Part shown: in pieces, positions 1-8,666 of the stretch | Position numbering within the stretch: position 1 is the stretch's first letter | Layout: each line of letters starts with the position of its first letter | DNA from: Anaerolineae bacterium | Lineage (GTDB): Bacteria; Chloroflexota; Anaerolineae; Promineifilales; Promineifilaceae | Direction: 5' to 3' | Length of the DNA: 64,000 nt | Assembly (NCBI GenBank): GCA_028277515.1 | Contig: JANQGC010000219.1 | Coordinates: 47,393-111,392 of the forward strand | The notes under the pieces: model-generated | The model's input: the letters and a program-made list of their open reading frames with translations, nothing else | Database searches by the model: none | Told to the model about the DNA's origin: nothing | Translations under genes and position numbers: made by a program

Positions 1-793
1 TGGCGTTCCAACCGGATTCAAAGATTTGGATCATCTACTGGGCGGTCTGAACCGTTCCGATTTGATCATCATTGCCGCCCGACCCGGCATGGGTAAAACT
101 AGTCTTCAAAATGCGATTGCCCTCACCGCTGCTCGCCGGCATAACAAACGAATCGCTATGTTTAACCTGGAAATGTCGGCCGAACAGCTGGTTCAACGCA
201 TGGTTTCTGCTGAAACTCGCATTGATTCCCAACGTCTACGCCGTGGGAAGTTGGCCGAACATGAATGGCCTATTTTCATGCAGGCTATCGGCCGTTTATC
301 AGAAACAAAAATTTTTATTGATGACACACCGTCAATATCACCCATGCAGCTACGTACAAAATGTCGCCGGCTCTACGCCGAGCATGGCATTGATTTAATT
401 ATGATCGACTATCTGCAGTTAATGAATGCCGAATATCGCATTAATAATCGCGTTCAGGAAATCAGCGATATATCTCGCGGTTTAAAGACGCTGGCCAGAG
501 AGCTGGATGTTCCGGTCGTCGCTGCCGCTCAATTAAGCCGGGCTGTTGAACAGCGCCAGGATAAACATCCCCAGCTTTCTGATTTAAGAGACAGTGGCTC
601 GATTGAACAAGACGCTGACGTCGTCATTTTCATTTACCGTGACGAATACTATAATGAAGATACGGAACGGCCGAACATCGCCGAGTTGTCCGTTGCCAAA
701 CATCGTAATGGACCCACCGGTTCTGTTGACCTGTTCTGGCATGGCAAACTGGCCACTTTCAAAAATTTACAACGGAGAGAAGTCACGCTTTAG
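1..793 (+). CDS. dnaB: Replicative DNA helicase DnaB, C-terminal part (5' end outside window)
   Basis: The reading frame is open from base 2 and continues from outside the window. It begins with [16 protein letters not shown], the entry to the RecA-like motor domain of DnaB. Visible motifs are the Walker A loop (ARPGMGKT), the Walker B strand (IDYLQLM), the [15 protein letters not shown] block and the KHRNGPTG segment that carries the arginine finger. The protein unwinds DNA ahead of the replisome as a hexameric ATPase. The N-terminal collar domain is missing only because the window starts here. It is followed after about 50 bases by a DnaD-like protein and then a DnaC-like ATPase, so this is a replication initiation and helicase loading cluster. 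Family assignment is very secure. Confidence 0.95.
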   Translation, partial: GVPTGFKDLDHLLGGLNRSDLIIIAARPGMGKTSLQNAIALTAARRHNKRIAMFNLEMSAEQLVQRMVSAETRIDSQRLRRGKLAEHEWPIFMQAIGRLSETKIFIDDTPSISPMQLRTKCRRLYAEHGIDLIMIDYLQLMNAEYRINNRVQEISDISRGLKTLARELDVPVVAAAQLSRAVEQRQDKHPQLSDLRDSGSIEQDADVVIFIYRDEYYNEDTERPNIAELSVAKHRNGPTGSVDLFWHGKLATFKNLQRREVTL

Positions 794-847
794 CAGCGAA
801 ATTAGAGCTCTTCAATTGAAGAGGGTGTCTGATTTCCAAAAGGTTTG

Positions 848-1564
848 ATGATCATGGAAGGATTTTCCGGTTTCCCGGAAGGGAAACAACGACTGACACC
901 CGTTCCAAATTTATTTTTCAGCGAACTCCTACCGAGTATTGACAACCTGGCCGAGATGAAAGTCACACTTTATGCCTTCTGGGCCTTGAATCAGCAAGAT
1001 GGACCAGTTCGTTATTTGCGCTTGACTGATTTTTTAAACGACGCTCTTTTTATCAAGGGTTTAGGCCAGACGACCAATGTAGCCACACAAACATTACTTG
1101 ATGGCATCGAACGAGCAGTCGCCAGAGGGACATTTCTTCATATCAAAATTGACAGTGATGATGGTCACACAGATCTTTATTTTTTAAACACAGAAAAAGG
1201 CCGCTCCGCGATAGAGGGCATCACCAGTGGCCAGTGGCGGCCCTGGGACGATGAATACGAGCCTGTATCCTTATTGATGGAACGACCCAATATCTTCATT
1301 CTATACGAACAAAACATTGGCGTTCTCACCCCAATTATTGCCGATGAGCTGCGCGATGCAGAACAGAGCTATCCGCGTGATTGGATCGAAGAAGCCATAA
1401 AACAAGCTGTTGAAAATAATGTGCGCCGCTGGCGCTATGTCGTCGCCATCCTGGAAAGATGGCGCATGGAAGGCAGACAAGACCAAGATGGAATCAATCG
1501 CCGATCTTCTCAAAAAAAGCGCAAACCAATCCCCGATGACCTCAAAGACATCATCCAGAGCTGA
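848..1564 (+). CDS. DnaD-like replication initiation protein
   Basis: A 238-residue protein. The N-terminal half (FFSELLPSIDNLAEMKVTLYAFW) looks like a winged-helix segment. The C-terminal part (DWIEEAIKQAVENNVRRWRYV, then ILERW) matches the DnaD/DnaB_2 helical domain that ends in the characteristic tryptophan-rich helix. DnaD proteins help open DNA and recruit the helicase loader in Firmicutes; that role here is inferred from the family and from its place between dnaB and a DnaC-like gene. Starts are possible at TTG 845, ATG 848 and ATG 854. ATG 848 is chosen for AAAAGG at 838-843, but 854 is equally possible. Its 3' end overlaps the next gene in another frame. Confidence 0.75.
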   Translation: MIMEGFSGFPEGKQRLTPVPNLFFSELLPSIDNLAEMKVTLYAFWALNQQDGPVRYLRLTDFLNDALFIKGLGQTTNVATQTLLDGIERAVARGTFLHIKIDSDDGHTDLYFLNTEKGRSAIEGITSGQWRPWDDEYEPVSLLMERPNIFILYEQNIGVLTPIIADELRDAEQSYPRDWIEEAIKQAVENNVRRWRYVVAILERWRMEGRQDQDGINRRSSQKKRKPIPDDLKDIIQS

Positions 1565-2879
1565 GCCGCCGGAAGATAATCCGGGATCAGGCAAACCGGA
1601 TTGCCCAGTTTGTAGTGGATTGGGATACTTTGTTCCCGATGTTCCCCCTACCCATCCGGCGTTCGGCCGCGCGCAGCCATGTGAATGTCGCGCTCAAGAA
1701 AGAGAAATAGAGCGCCTGGAGAAATTACAAAAATTGAGCCAGCTTGGCGCTCTAAAATCACACACCTTTAAATCCTTCCTGCCCGATGGACACGGCCTAA
1801 CCGAAGCCAAGCAGCGCAATCTACGTATCGCTTACGAATGCGCCCTTAGCTACGCTAAAAATCCCTCAGGTTGGCTAATTTTTAAGGGCGGGTATGGGTG
1901 TGGAAAAACACATTTAGCAGCGGCCATCGCTAATTATCGTATTGATTTGGGTCATCCGGTCTTGTTTATCAATACGCCCGATTTACTCGACCATCTACGC
2001 TCCGCTTTTAGTCCCAATGCTGAAACCGGGTATGATACCCGGTTCGACCAGGTGAGAAATGCGCCGTTGTTAATTCTTGATGATCTTGGAACACAAAGCA
2101 ACACGCCCTGGGCGCAAGAAAAACTTTATCAGATCTTCAATTATCGTTACAACGCTCGCCTGCCAACGATCATCACCACGAACGAAGAATTGGAGGCGAT
2201 TGACATTCGTGTCCGCTCACGGATGGTCGATCCCAGCCTGACCCAAATTGTGCATATTGCCGCCCCGGATTTCAGGCTTGCCGGTGTCGATCAAGGCCAA
2301 TCTGATCTATCAACCTTAAATTTGCACCTGGATAAGACGTTTGAGAGTTTCGATTTACGGCAAAGGGAACTTACTCGCCATCAAGCCGAAAATATTCAAC
2401 GAGCCTATGACACGGCGCTCGAATATGCCAAATCTCCAACTGATTGGTTGGTCCTTTATGGAGTGGCTTATGGTAATGGTAAAACCCATCTTGCCGCGGC
2501 GATTGCCAACAAGGTTGTCAATTCCGGAGAACCGGTTCTGTTTGTTGTTGTTCCCGATTTACTGGATCATTTGCGGGCAACCTTTAATCCCGCGGCCAAC
2601 ATGCGGTTAGATAAACGCTTTAATGAAGTTAAAACGGCATCTTTACTTGTCTTGGACGACCTGGGTACGGAAAGTGCCACACCCTGGGCCAGAGAAAAGC
2701 TGTATCAGTTGATTAACCATCGCTATAACGCACGCTTGCCAACGGTCATTACCACCGCCACCTATATTGACGATTTAGACCCCAGGCTGGCTTCACGAAT
2801 GCTCGATGTCAGCCGCTGTACATTTTTTAATTTGGAGGTTCCCAGTTATCGGGGTGGGAGTAAGCGTAGAAAAAGGTAA
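1488..2879 (+). CDS. DnaC-like helicase loader with two tandem AAA+ domains
   Basis: About 463 residues from ATG 1488. ATG 1536 is an alternative, and the much longer upstream opening would run deep into the DnaD-like gene. A short N-terminal cysteine cluster (CPVCSG... then CECR) may bind zinc. Two homologous ATPase domains follow. The first has Walker A GGYGCGKTH and Walker B LLILDDLGT; the second has YGNGKTH and LLVLDDLGT. Both carry the block PWAxEKLYQ...YNARLPT found in DnaC/IstB-type loaders. The second P-loop reads LYGVAYGNGKT, one residue longer than the usual LYGxxGxGKT, so its ATP binding may be altered. The likely role is loading the DnaB helicase. The internal duplication is unusual, since family members normally have one ATPase domain. 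The protein ends in a basic tail (KRRKR). Confidence 0.8.
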   Translation: MESIADLLKKSANQSPMTSKTSSRAEPPEDNPGSGKPDCPVCSGLGYFVPDVPPTHPAFGRAQPCECRAQEREIERLEKLQKLSQLGALKSHTFKSFLPDGHGLTEAKQRNLRIAYECALSYAKNPSGWLIFKGGYGCGKTHLAAAIANYRIDLGHPVLFINTPDLLDHLRSAFSPNAETGYDTRFDQVRNAPLLILDDLGTQSNTPWAQEKLYQIFNYRYNARLPTIITTNEELEAIDIRVRSRMVDPSLTQIVHIAAPDFRLAGVDQGQSDLSTLNLHLDKTFESFDLRQRELTRHQAENIQRAYDTALEYAKSPTDWLVLYGVAYGNGKTHLAAAIANKVVNSGEPVLFVVVPDLLDHLRATFNPAANMRLDKRFNEVKTASLLVLDDLGTESATPWAREKLYQLINHRYNARLPTVITTATYIDDLDPRLASRMLDVSRCTFFNLEVPSYRGGSKRRKR

Positions 2880-2883
2880 CAGT

Positions 2884-2943
2884 AAGTGACAGCCACTTAT
2901 TATTATCCTCCAGAGAGGACTTAGTCATTCAACTGATTGTTAC
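2884..2943. repeat. Small inverted-repeat element, degenerate copy
   Basis: The gap between the convergent loader gene and the zinc-ribbon gene contains AAGTGACAGCCACTT (2884-2898) and a degenerate opposite arm AACTGATTGTTAC (2931-2943). A better preserved copy with the same arm spacing lies at 53594-53652. The shared sequence also covers the following TTATTATC-like stretch, so this is a dispersed repeat rather than a chance palindrome. Confidence 0.5.
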
Positions 2944-2995
2944 CTGCTAACATAATCAGCAGACGGACCGCTAACTGTTAATAGAATCTCTTCAT

Positions 2996-3694
2996 TTAAA
3001 CCGGACTTAGAATTCGGCCACAGCCACCGCAGGTAACCATCTCCCCTGTTTCCACACGTTTGATCTTCGTTGCGGACACGGTTAGATGACACCTGCCGCA
3101 ACTATCACCCTGCAAAGCAGCCACAGCAACACCTCCTTTACGATTCCTCAAACGATCGTATTCAGTAAGGGTTTTTTGCTCGATTTGTGCTGCTTGCTTT
3201 TCCCGATTTTGAATCAAGGTATGCAGGCTTAAGGCTAATTCATTCTGCTCTGCTTTTAATTTTTCCTGGTCTTTTTCCCAGCCTGAAAGTATCTGAGCCA
3301 ACTGCTGATCGGCCGCAACTTTCTCTGTCTCCACATCTTCGACCATGATCATCGCTTCCAAAATTTCATCGTCTAACGTGGCATGGCGTCTTCCCAACGC
3401 CTCGATCTTTTGCTGCAAATCAGCTAATTCTTTGGGATTGGTCACTTTTCCTGAGTAAAGCCGATTTTCAGTCCGCTTGGCCTCATTGCTGACACTACCT
3501 TGTTCCAAATTTAGGCCGTTCAACCGGGTTTGCCATTTTTGTAGTTCACCGGCCGCATGTTTCTCTCTCGCCCTGGCGGTTCGTAGCTCCTGCGTCTCTC
3601 GTTGTAATTGTACGACCTCAGCAAGACGAAGCTTCTTGGCATTTATCTCACTATCAATTTGTTGGAGACGATAAAGCTGGCGAACTTGACTCAT
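2996..3694 (-). CDS. Coiled-coil zinc-ribbon protein (COG1579/DUF164 family)
   Basis: A 232-residue protein. The first about 180 residues are heptad-rich and charged (long antiparallel coiled coil). A C-terminal C4 zinc ribbon follows, with pairs CGRC and CGGC about 20 residues apart. This is the architecture of the COG1579 family, whose members are thought to act as nucleic-acid or protein tethers; the precise function is not settled. The ATG start at 3694 gives the usual family N-terminus (QLYRLQQIDSEI). It is transcribed divergently from the first FemAB gene. Confidence 0.85.
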   Translation of the reverse strand: MSQVRQLYRLQQIDSEINAKKLRLAEVVQLQRETQELRTARAREKHAAGELQKWQTRLNGLNLEQGSVSNEAKRTENRLYSGKVTNPKELADLQQKIEALGRRHATLDDEILEAMIMVEDVETEKVAADQQLAQILSGWEKDQEKLKAEQNELALSLHTLIQNREKQAAQIEQKTLTEYDRLRNRKGGVAVAALQGDSCGRCHLTVSATKIKRVETGEMVTCGGCGRILSPV

Positions 3695-3764
3695 AATGAT
3701 TCCTTAAACCTGGATATCCATATGGGCGAATAAGTGGTTGATTTGCGTAATTGTTGCTGCCGGA

Positions 3765-3803
3765 TTGTAACACAGAGTGAACTTCGAGGTATAATCGACC
3801 GAG
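3765..3803 (+). promoter_or_regulatory. Predicted promoter of the femAB genes, leaderless
   Basis: A perfect TATAAT box lies at 3790-3795, with a TTGTAA-like -35 element at 3765-3770 (spacer 19, long). Only eight bases separate the box from ATG 3804 and no ribosome binding site fits between them. Transcription would start at or within two bases of the start codon. Confidence 0.5.
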
Positions 3804-4862
3804 ATGTTTGAAAGATGGTTACAATTAGATGAAAAGGCATATTCGGCCGAAGATGCCGCCTGGGATGCGTTCGTCGCCGACCACCCACAAGGTAGTATTC
3901 TACAGACAACAAACTGGGCAAGATTGAAAAATCGCTTTGGCTGGATCTCACACCGGGTTTGGTTAAAAAAAAATGACCAATTTGTCGCCGGTGCCCAGGT
4001 ACTTTTCCGGTCCGCTTTGTTGGGTATGTTCAAGATGGCCTATATTCCCCACGGACCGCTACTGGATTGGTCAGACGATGAACAGGTGCAGGTTTTATTT
4101 AACCAGATCGATCAATCTGTCTACCAAAACCGGGCCGGCATCTTGAAGATCGAACCTTTATTGTGGGAAGATGAATTTGGAATTGATAAATGGGCTAATA
4201 TCTGCGAACGGGGTGATTTGATCAGCCCAACAGATACCATTCAACCACCGCGAACGATTATGGTCGACATCAGTCAAAGCGAAGATGAAATTTTAGGGGC
4301 GATGAAATCAAAAACCCGGTATAACATTCGCCTCTCTGCCAGGAAGGGAGTGACTGTTCGCCAGGGAACGGCCGATGATCTGCCCACATTTATTAAATTG
4401 ATTCAGGCGACCAGCCAGAGAGACGGTTTCGGTGTTCACGACCCCCGTTATTATCGTGACGCCTTCCAACTATTCGTCCCCGACCATGCAGTCTTACTCA
4501 TCGCCGAATATGAAGAACAACCGCTGGCTGCCGCATTTATCACCGCCTTGGGCAAAACAGCAAACTATCTTTATGGGGCCTCCAGCAATGTTGAACGCAA
4601 CCGTATGCCCGCTTACGCTGTTCAATGGGCAGCTATTCAATGGGCCAGAAGCAAAGGCTGCATTCAATACGACCTCTGGGGAATCCCCGATGAGTCGGTG
4701 GAAACACTTGAAGCGCATTTCACCGAACGCAAAGATAGTTTGTGGCCTGTCTATCGCGCCAAACGTGGCTATGGTGGCCGCGTTCGACGGACCGTTGGTG
4801 CTGTTGACCGTGTTTATAATCAAACTTTTTACCGTTTGTATAAATGGCGGCGAAGCCGGTAA
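3804..4862 (+). CDS. FemAB-family peptidyltransferase, first of tandem pair
   Basis: 352 residues with the double-GNAT fold pattern of FemA/FemB/FemX proteins, which use aminoacyl-tRNA to add amino acids to the peptide branch of lipid II. Recognisable blocks are GSILQTTNWARLKNRFGW at the N-terminus, the MKSKTRYNIRLSARKGV block in the middle, and the C-terminal DLWGIPDE segment. The next gene (4885) encodes a clear paralogue with the same blocks, so this is a tandem duplication. The substrate amino acid cannot be read from sequence. The start ATG 3804 is supported by the adjacent -10 box. Confidence 0.85.
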   Translation: MFERWLQLDEKAYSAEDAAWDAFVADHPQGSILQTTNWARLKNRFGWISHRVWLKKNDQFVAGAQVLFRSALLGMFKMAYIPHGPLLDWSDDEQVQVLFNQIDQSVYQNRAGILKIEPLLWEDEFGIDKWANICERGDLISPTDTIQPPRTIMVDISQSEDEILGAMKSKTRYNIRLSARKGVTVRQGTADDLPTFIKLIQATSQRDGFGVHDPRYYRDAFQLFVPDHAVLLIAEYEEQPLAAAFITALGKTANYLYGASSNVERNRMPAYAVQWAAIQWARSKGCIQYDLWGIPDESVETLEAHFTERKDSLWPVYRAKRGYGGRVRRTVGAVDRVYNQTFYRLYKWRRSR

Positions 4863-4884
4863 GTAAGCTCCTGGCTAAATCATC

Positions 4885-5973
4885 ATGCCCAAAATTCAAA
4901 GCACACCCTATCAATTGGAGCAATCCGACACTGCCTGGCAGCGTATACTTCAGGAACTAGGCGCCTCACATGCCCTGCAAAGCTGGGTTTGGGGTGAATT
5001 CAAATCCAGGTGGGGTTGGTCGGCCGAACGTTTTTCCTTTTACGATCCCAACGAATCACAGGATTTGATCGCCGCCGCCCAGGTGCTGGAACGTCAGATT
5101 CCCAATTTATCTCAAACGATTTTATACGCTCCTAAAGGACCCTTGATAAAAAAGGAGCAGCAAGGATTGAACCATTTATTTCTAGGTCAATTGGAAGCAT
5201 TGGCCAGGAAGAAAAAAGCCATTTTCATCAAAATAGATCCGGAAATTGCACGCTATTGGGGATCCGAAAAAGGAAGACAGTCAGAAACCGGCGCGCAGTT
5301 CGTGCAAGAATTAGAGCAGCGGGGATGGCGCTTTTCAACTGAGCAAATTCAATTCCGCAATACAGTGGAGCTTGATCTGACCTTGCCCGAAGATGAACTG
5401 CTGGCCGGAATGAAATCAAAAACACGTTATAATATTCGCCTGGCCGGTCGCAAAGGGGTGACGGTTAGAAAAGGCACTGCTGATGATTTTCCTTTGTTTG
5501 CCTCTATGTACCAGGAGACCGCACAGCGCGATCAGTTTACCATCCGGCCAATTGAATATTATCTTGATGCCTGGAATGCTTTTTATCAGGCGGGGATGGC
5601 CTTGCCCCTGATTGCCGAATATGAAGAGCAGCCCCTTGCCGCGTTAATTGTCATTCGCGAGGCCGATCGTGCTATCTACATGTATGGGGCATCCACTAAC
5701 CGGGAACGCAAACGAATGCCAAACTATCTGTTACAATGGGAAGCTATTCGCTGGGCAAAAAACCAAAGTTGCACAACGTATGATTTCTGGGGTGCTCCCA
5801 ATGAATTTGTGGAGAGCGATCCCCTCTGGGGAGTTTGGCGATTTAAAGATGGATTTCAAGGTCAGGTTGTTTGGCATATTGGGGCCTGGGATTATGTAGT
5901 ACGACCGTTCTGGTATTGGGCATATACGCAAATCCTACCCCGCTACTTAAATTTTTTACGATCTCGAAATTAG
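4885..5973 (+). CDS. FemAB-family peptidyltransferase, second of tandem pair
   Basis: 362 residues, paralogous to the upstream protein. It keeps LQSWVWGEFKSRWGW, the MKSKTRYNIRLAGRKGV block and YDFWGAPNEF. It starts at ATG 4885, 22 bases after the previous stop, with no convincing ribosome binding site, so translation may depend on the upstream gene. By family knowledge it would add amino acids to peptidoglycan precursors at the cytoplasmic membrane. Two different copies suggest either sequential addition of two residues, as for FemA and FemB, or different substrates. The second is inference. Confidence 0.85.
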   Translation: MPKIQSTPYQLEQSDTAWQRILQELGASHALQSWVWGEFKSRWGWSAERFSFYDPNESQDLIAAAQVLERQIPNLSQTILYAPKGPLIKKEQQGLNHLFLGQLEALARKKKAIFIKIDPEIARYWGSEKGRQSETGAQFVQELEQRGWRFSTEQIQFRNTVELDLTLPEDELLAGMKSKTRYNIRLAGRKGVTVRKGTADDFPLFASMYQETAQRDQFTIRPIEYYLDAWNAFYQAGMALPLIAEYEEQPLAALIVIREADRAIYMYGASTNRERKRMPNYLLQWEAIRWAKNQSCTTYDFWGAPNEFVESDPLWGVWRFKDGFQGQVVWHIGAWDYVVRPFWYWAYTQILPRYLNFLRSRN

Positions 5974-6013
5974 CAAATTGATTAGGAGCATTATCCATTT
6001 GGCTAAAGGGACA

Positions 6014-7348
6014 ATGACTTTCCCCCCTGATTTTTTATGGGGTACAGCGACATCATCTCACCAGGTTGAAGGTAATAACATTGGTAGCGATTGGTGGGCC
6101 TGGGAACAGGAGCCAGACCGCATCTTAAATAACCACAAATCGGGTCCGGCCTGTAACTGGTGGGAAAATGCCGAGGCTGATCTCGACCAGGCCGCGGAAA
6201 TGGGTAATAATGCCCACCGCATGTCCTTAGAATGGAGCCGAATAGAACCTGAGCCAAGTGTTTTCGATAGAGACGCCCTGGACCGATACCGGCAAATTTT
6301 GCAAGCGATGATCGATCGCGACATCGATCCCATGGTGACGCTGCACCATTTCAGTAATCCTATGTGGCTGGTCGAAAAAGGTGATTTTAACTCTGATATC
6401 GTCATAGAGTATTTCCAACGATACACCTCCCGTGTGATCGACAGCTTGGGTGATCTCGTAAGCAAATGGATCACCATCAATGAACCGCTAATCTATTTTT
6501 ATATGCGCTATATGGGTCGCGCCTTCCCCAGTCCAAGCCGGCACGGGCTATTGGGTGGTTTTGAAGCTGTCCGCCAGATGCTGCGCTGCCATGCAGCCGC
6601 CTATCACACCATTAAAGATAAATACCCCCAGGCAGAAGTGGGCGTCGCCAAGAGCATGCCGGTATTTGAGGGAATAACGAACGGCAACTTTTTGGATAAC
6701 TGGTTAGCCGATCGAGCCGATTATTTCTTCAACCGGTCCTGGATGCAATCTATGGTTGATGGAAAAATCCGTTGGCCTTATGGTCGCGGCCGTATGCGAC
6801 ACCTTGCCGGCAGTTTTGATTTCGTGGGCATCAATTATTACACACGGTATAAAGTTAAGTTCCCACCAAGACACGGCTTTTTTGAAAATAATTGGGATGA
6901 GGATGCCGTCGTCAGTGATGGCAATTATGGTGAAGTATATCCTTATGGCCTTTATCAATCCATTAAGGCAGCATTATCCTATAACAAACCCATCTATATC
7001 ACAGAAAATGGGCTACCGGACAAAGAAGATAAACTTCGCCCAGCCTTCATTCTTGACCATTTGCGACAAATCTGGCACGCCATTAGCTTCTGCTATCCGG
7101 TGATGGGCTATTATCATTGGAGTCTAACAGACAACTTTGAATGGGATCGCGGCTGGGCACAGCGTTTCGGTTTAATCAGCCTCGATCCGGAAACCCAGGC
7201 GCGCCAATGGCGGCCCAGTGCCCACTTGTACGCAGAGATATGTAAAAATAATGTTATCAGCAGCGATATGGCGCAAAAATATGCTCCGCATCTCATGCCC
7301 GTTATGTTTCCAGGTCAGGCTGGGATTCTATCTAACAGTAAAACATGA
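6014..7348 (+). CDS. Glycoside hydrolase family 1 (beta-glucosidase type)
   Basis: 444 residues starting MTFPPDFLWGTATSSHQVEG, the standard GH1 N-terminus. An in-frame TTG at 5978 is possible but has no ribosome binding site, whereas AAAGGG precedes ATG 6014. The acid/base glutamate lies in TINEP (E157) and the nucleophile in ITENG (E331), so both catalytic residues are present. The C-terminal SLTDNFEWDRGW block is also typical. No signal peptide is seen, so it acts in the cytoplasm on beta-linked di- or oligosaccharides. Substrate specificity cannot be told. It lies 40 bases behind femAB2 and may share its transcript. Confidence 0.93.
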   Translation: MTFPPDFLWGTATSSHQVEGNNIGSDWWAWEQEPDRILNNHKSGPACNWWENAEADLDQAAEMGNNAHRMSLEWSRIEPEPSVFDRDALDRYRQILQAMIDRDIDPMVTLHHFSNPMWLVEKGDFNSDIVIEYFQRYTSRVIDSLGDLVSKWITINEPLIYFYMRYMGRAFPSPSRHGLLGGFEAVRQMLRCHAAAYHTIKDKYPQAEVGVAKSMPVFEGITNGNFLDNWLADRADYFFNRSWMQSMVDGKIRWPYGRGRMRHLAGSFDFVGINYYTRYKVKFPPRHGFFENNWDEDAVVSDGNYGEVYPYGLYQSIKAALSYNKPIYITENGLPDKEDKLRPAFILDHLRQIWHAISFCYPVMGYYHWSLTDNFEWDRGWAQRFGLISLDPETQARQWRPSAHLYAEICKNNVISSDMAQKYAPHLMPVMFPGQAGILSNSKT

Positions 7349-7360
7349 TCCTTTTTATTG

Positions 7361-7369
7361 TGCTATAAT
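7361..7369 (+). promoter_or_regulatory. Predicted extended -10 promoter for yebC-ruvC-ruvA
   Basis: TGCTATAAT combines a TG dinucleotide with a perfect TATAAT box, 41 bases before the yebC start. No good -35 element is seen, as expected for an extended -10 promoter. The leader contains a GGAG ribosome binding site before ATG 7411. Confidence 0.5.
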
Positions 7370-7410
7370 TCAAGGTCACAAATAAAAATCTGAACCGTGG
7401 AGAAAGAAAA

Positions 7411-8157
7411 ATGTCCGGTCATTCCAAATGGTCAACCATAAAGCATAAAAAAGCGGCCGCCGATGCCAAACGTGGCAAGCTTTTCACCCGCATTGCCAAG
7501 GAAATAACGATTGCTGCCCGGCAAGGGGGTGGTGATTCCGAAACCAACAACGCCTTACGGCTGATTGTATCCAAGGCCAAAGCGGCTAATATGCCAAAAG
7601 ATAATATTGAAAAGGCTATTAAACGCGGAACAGGCGAATTAGAAGGTGGTGAATTAACAGAGATTCTGTATGAAGCTTATGCCCCGCATGGTGTTGGTTT
7701 ACTGGTAGAAACAGTCACCGATAACCGCAACCGGGCCATTGCCGAGCTGCGTCATACTGTTAGCAAAAATGGGGGCAATATGGCCGAAGCCGGAGCGGTG
7801 GCCTGGCAGTTCACCCGCAAAGGTTATATCGGGATCACGGAAGAAGTTGATGAGGACGAACTGTTCTTAATCGCCGCTGATGCCGGTGCTGAAGACATTC
7901 AGTTCGGGGAAGTAACGGAAATATTTGTCGATATAGATAATTTCCAGGCGGTGCAATTAGCCCTTGAAGAAGAAGGTATTATCATGGATGAAGCCAATCT
8001 CATTTATGATCCCAACAATCCATTAGAACTGTCCGAAAACGAAGCTTTGCAGGTCATGAACTTCATCGAGAAAATCGAAGATCTGGATGATGTACAGAAT
8101 GTTTATTCCACGCTTGACGTAACGGATGAAGCAATCGCAGCCATGGAAACGGCATAA
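7411..8157 (+). CDS. yebC: YebC/TACO1-family protein
   Basis: 248 residues beginning MSGHSKWSTIKHKKAAADAKRG, the hallmark N-terminus of the family, and of the usual length. Members bind nucleic acid and have been described both as transcriptional regulators and as factors that relieve ribosome stalling. Which applies here cannot be decided from sequence. The gene sits directly in front of ruvC (5-base gap), an arrangement common across bacteria, so the three genes are likely one operon driven by the extended -10 promoter upstream. Confidence 0.95.
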   Translation: MSGHSKWSTIKHKKAAADAKRGKLFTRIAKEITIAARQGGGDSETNNALRLIVSKAKAANMPKDNIEKAIKRGTGELEGGELTEILYEAYAPHGVGLLVETVTDNRNRAIAELRHTVSKNGGNMAEAGAVAWQFTRKGYIGITEEVDEDELFLIAADAGAEDIQFGEVTEIFVDIDNFQAVQLALEEEGIIMDEANLIYDPNNPLELSENEALQVMNFIEKIEDLDDVQNVYSTLDVTDEAIAAMETA

Positions 8158-8162
8158 AATTA

Positions 8163-8654
8163 ATGGTCGTTTTAGGATTGGATCCGGGTACAGCCAGCAC
8201 CGGATATGGCATCATCGAAGCCCTTGACGGCCAATTATCGGCCGTGACCTACGGCGTGATCAGAACGCCTGCCAATGAGGACACATCAATCCGCTTGCAA
8301 ATGATCTTTGCAGAAATAAATGAACTCATCGACACTTATCAGCCAGATGGCGCTGGGATTGAGGAACTGTTTTTCGGCCGCAATATAACGACGGCGATCA
8401 GCGTCGGCCAGGCGCGAGGCGTTCTTTTATTAGCTCTGGCCAATGCCAACATCCCGGTTGGTGAATATTCTCCTCCCAAGATAAAAGACACCGTGACCGG
8501 CTATGGAAACGCCAACAAAGCGCAGGTACAGCTCATGGTCCGCAATCTGCTAGATTTAGAGGAGACCCCTCGCCCTGATGACGCCGCGGACGGATTGGCG
8601 GTGGCTATTACCCATTACGAATACCAACGGTTTGCCTCTTTAACCGACATTTAA
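8163..8654 (+). CDS. ruvC: Holliday junction resolvase RuvC
   Basis: 163 residues, normal for RuvC. The RNase H-like catalytic carboxylates are all visible: D7 in GLDPGTASTGYG, E67 in GIEELFFGRN, and D140/D143 in RPDDAADGLA. It cleaves four-way recombination junctions made accessible by RuvAB. It is followed by ruvA after 12 bases. Confidence 0.95.
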   Translation: MVVLGLDPGTASTGYGIIEALDGQLSAVTYGVIRTPANEDTSIRLQMIFAEINELIDTYQPDGAGIEELFFGRNITTAISVGQARGVLLLALANANIPVGEYSPPKIKDTVTGYGNANKAQVQLMVRNLLDLEETPRPDDAADGLAVAITHYEYQRFASLTDI

Positions 8655-8666
8655 ACGCCGGCTATC

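Noticed and set aside
808..823. 16-base perfect palindrome CTCTTCAATTGAAGAG between dnaB and the DnaD-like gene
   Set aside because: About one such palindrome is expected by chance in 64 kb, and there is no second copy or promoter context.
1410..1487. Longer upstream start for the DnaC-like protein
   Set aside because: It would overlap the DnaD-like gene by about 155 bases and adds residues without family similarity; a later ATG is preferred.
4494..4823. 109-codon antisense open frame inside femAB1
   Set aside because: Mirror of the real coding frame; no ribosome binding site, no recognisable domain.
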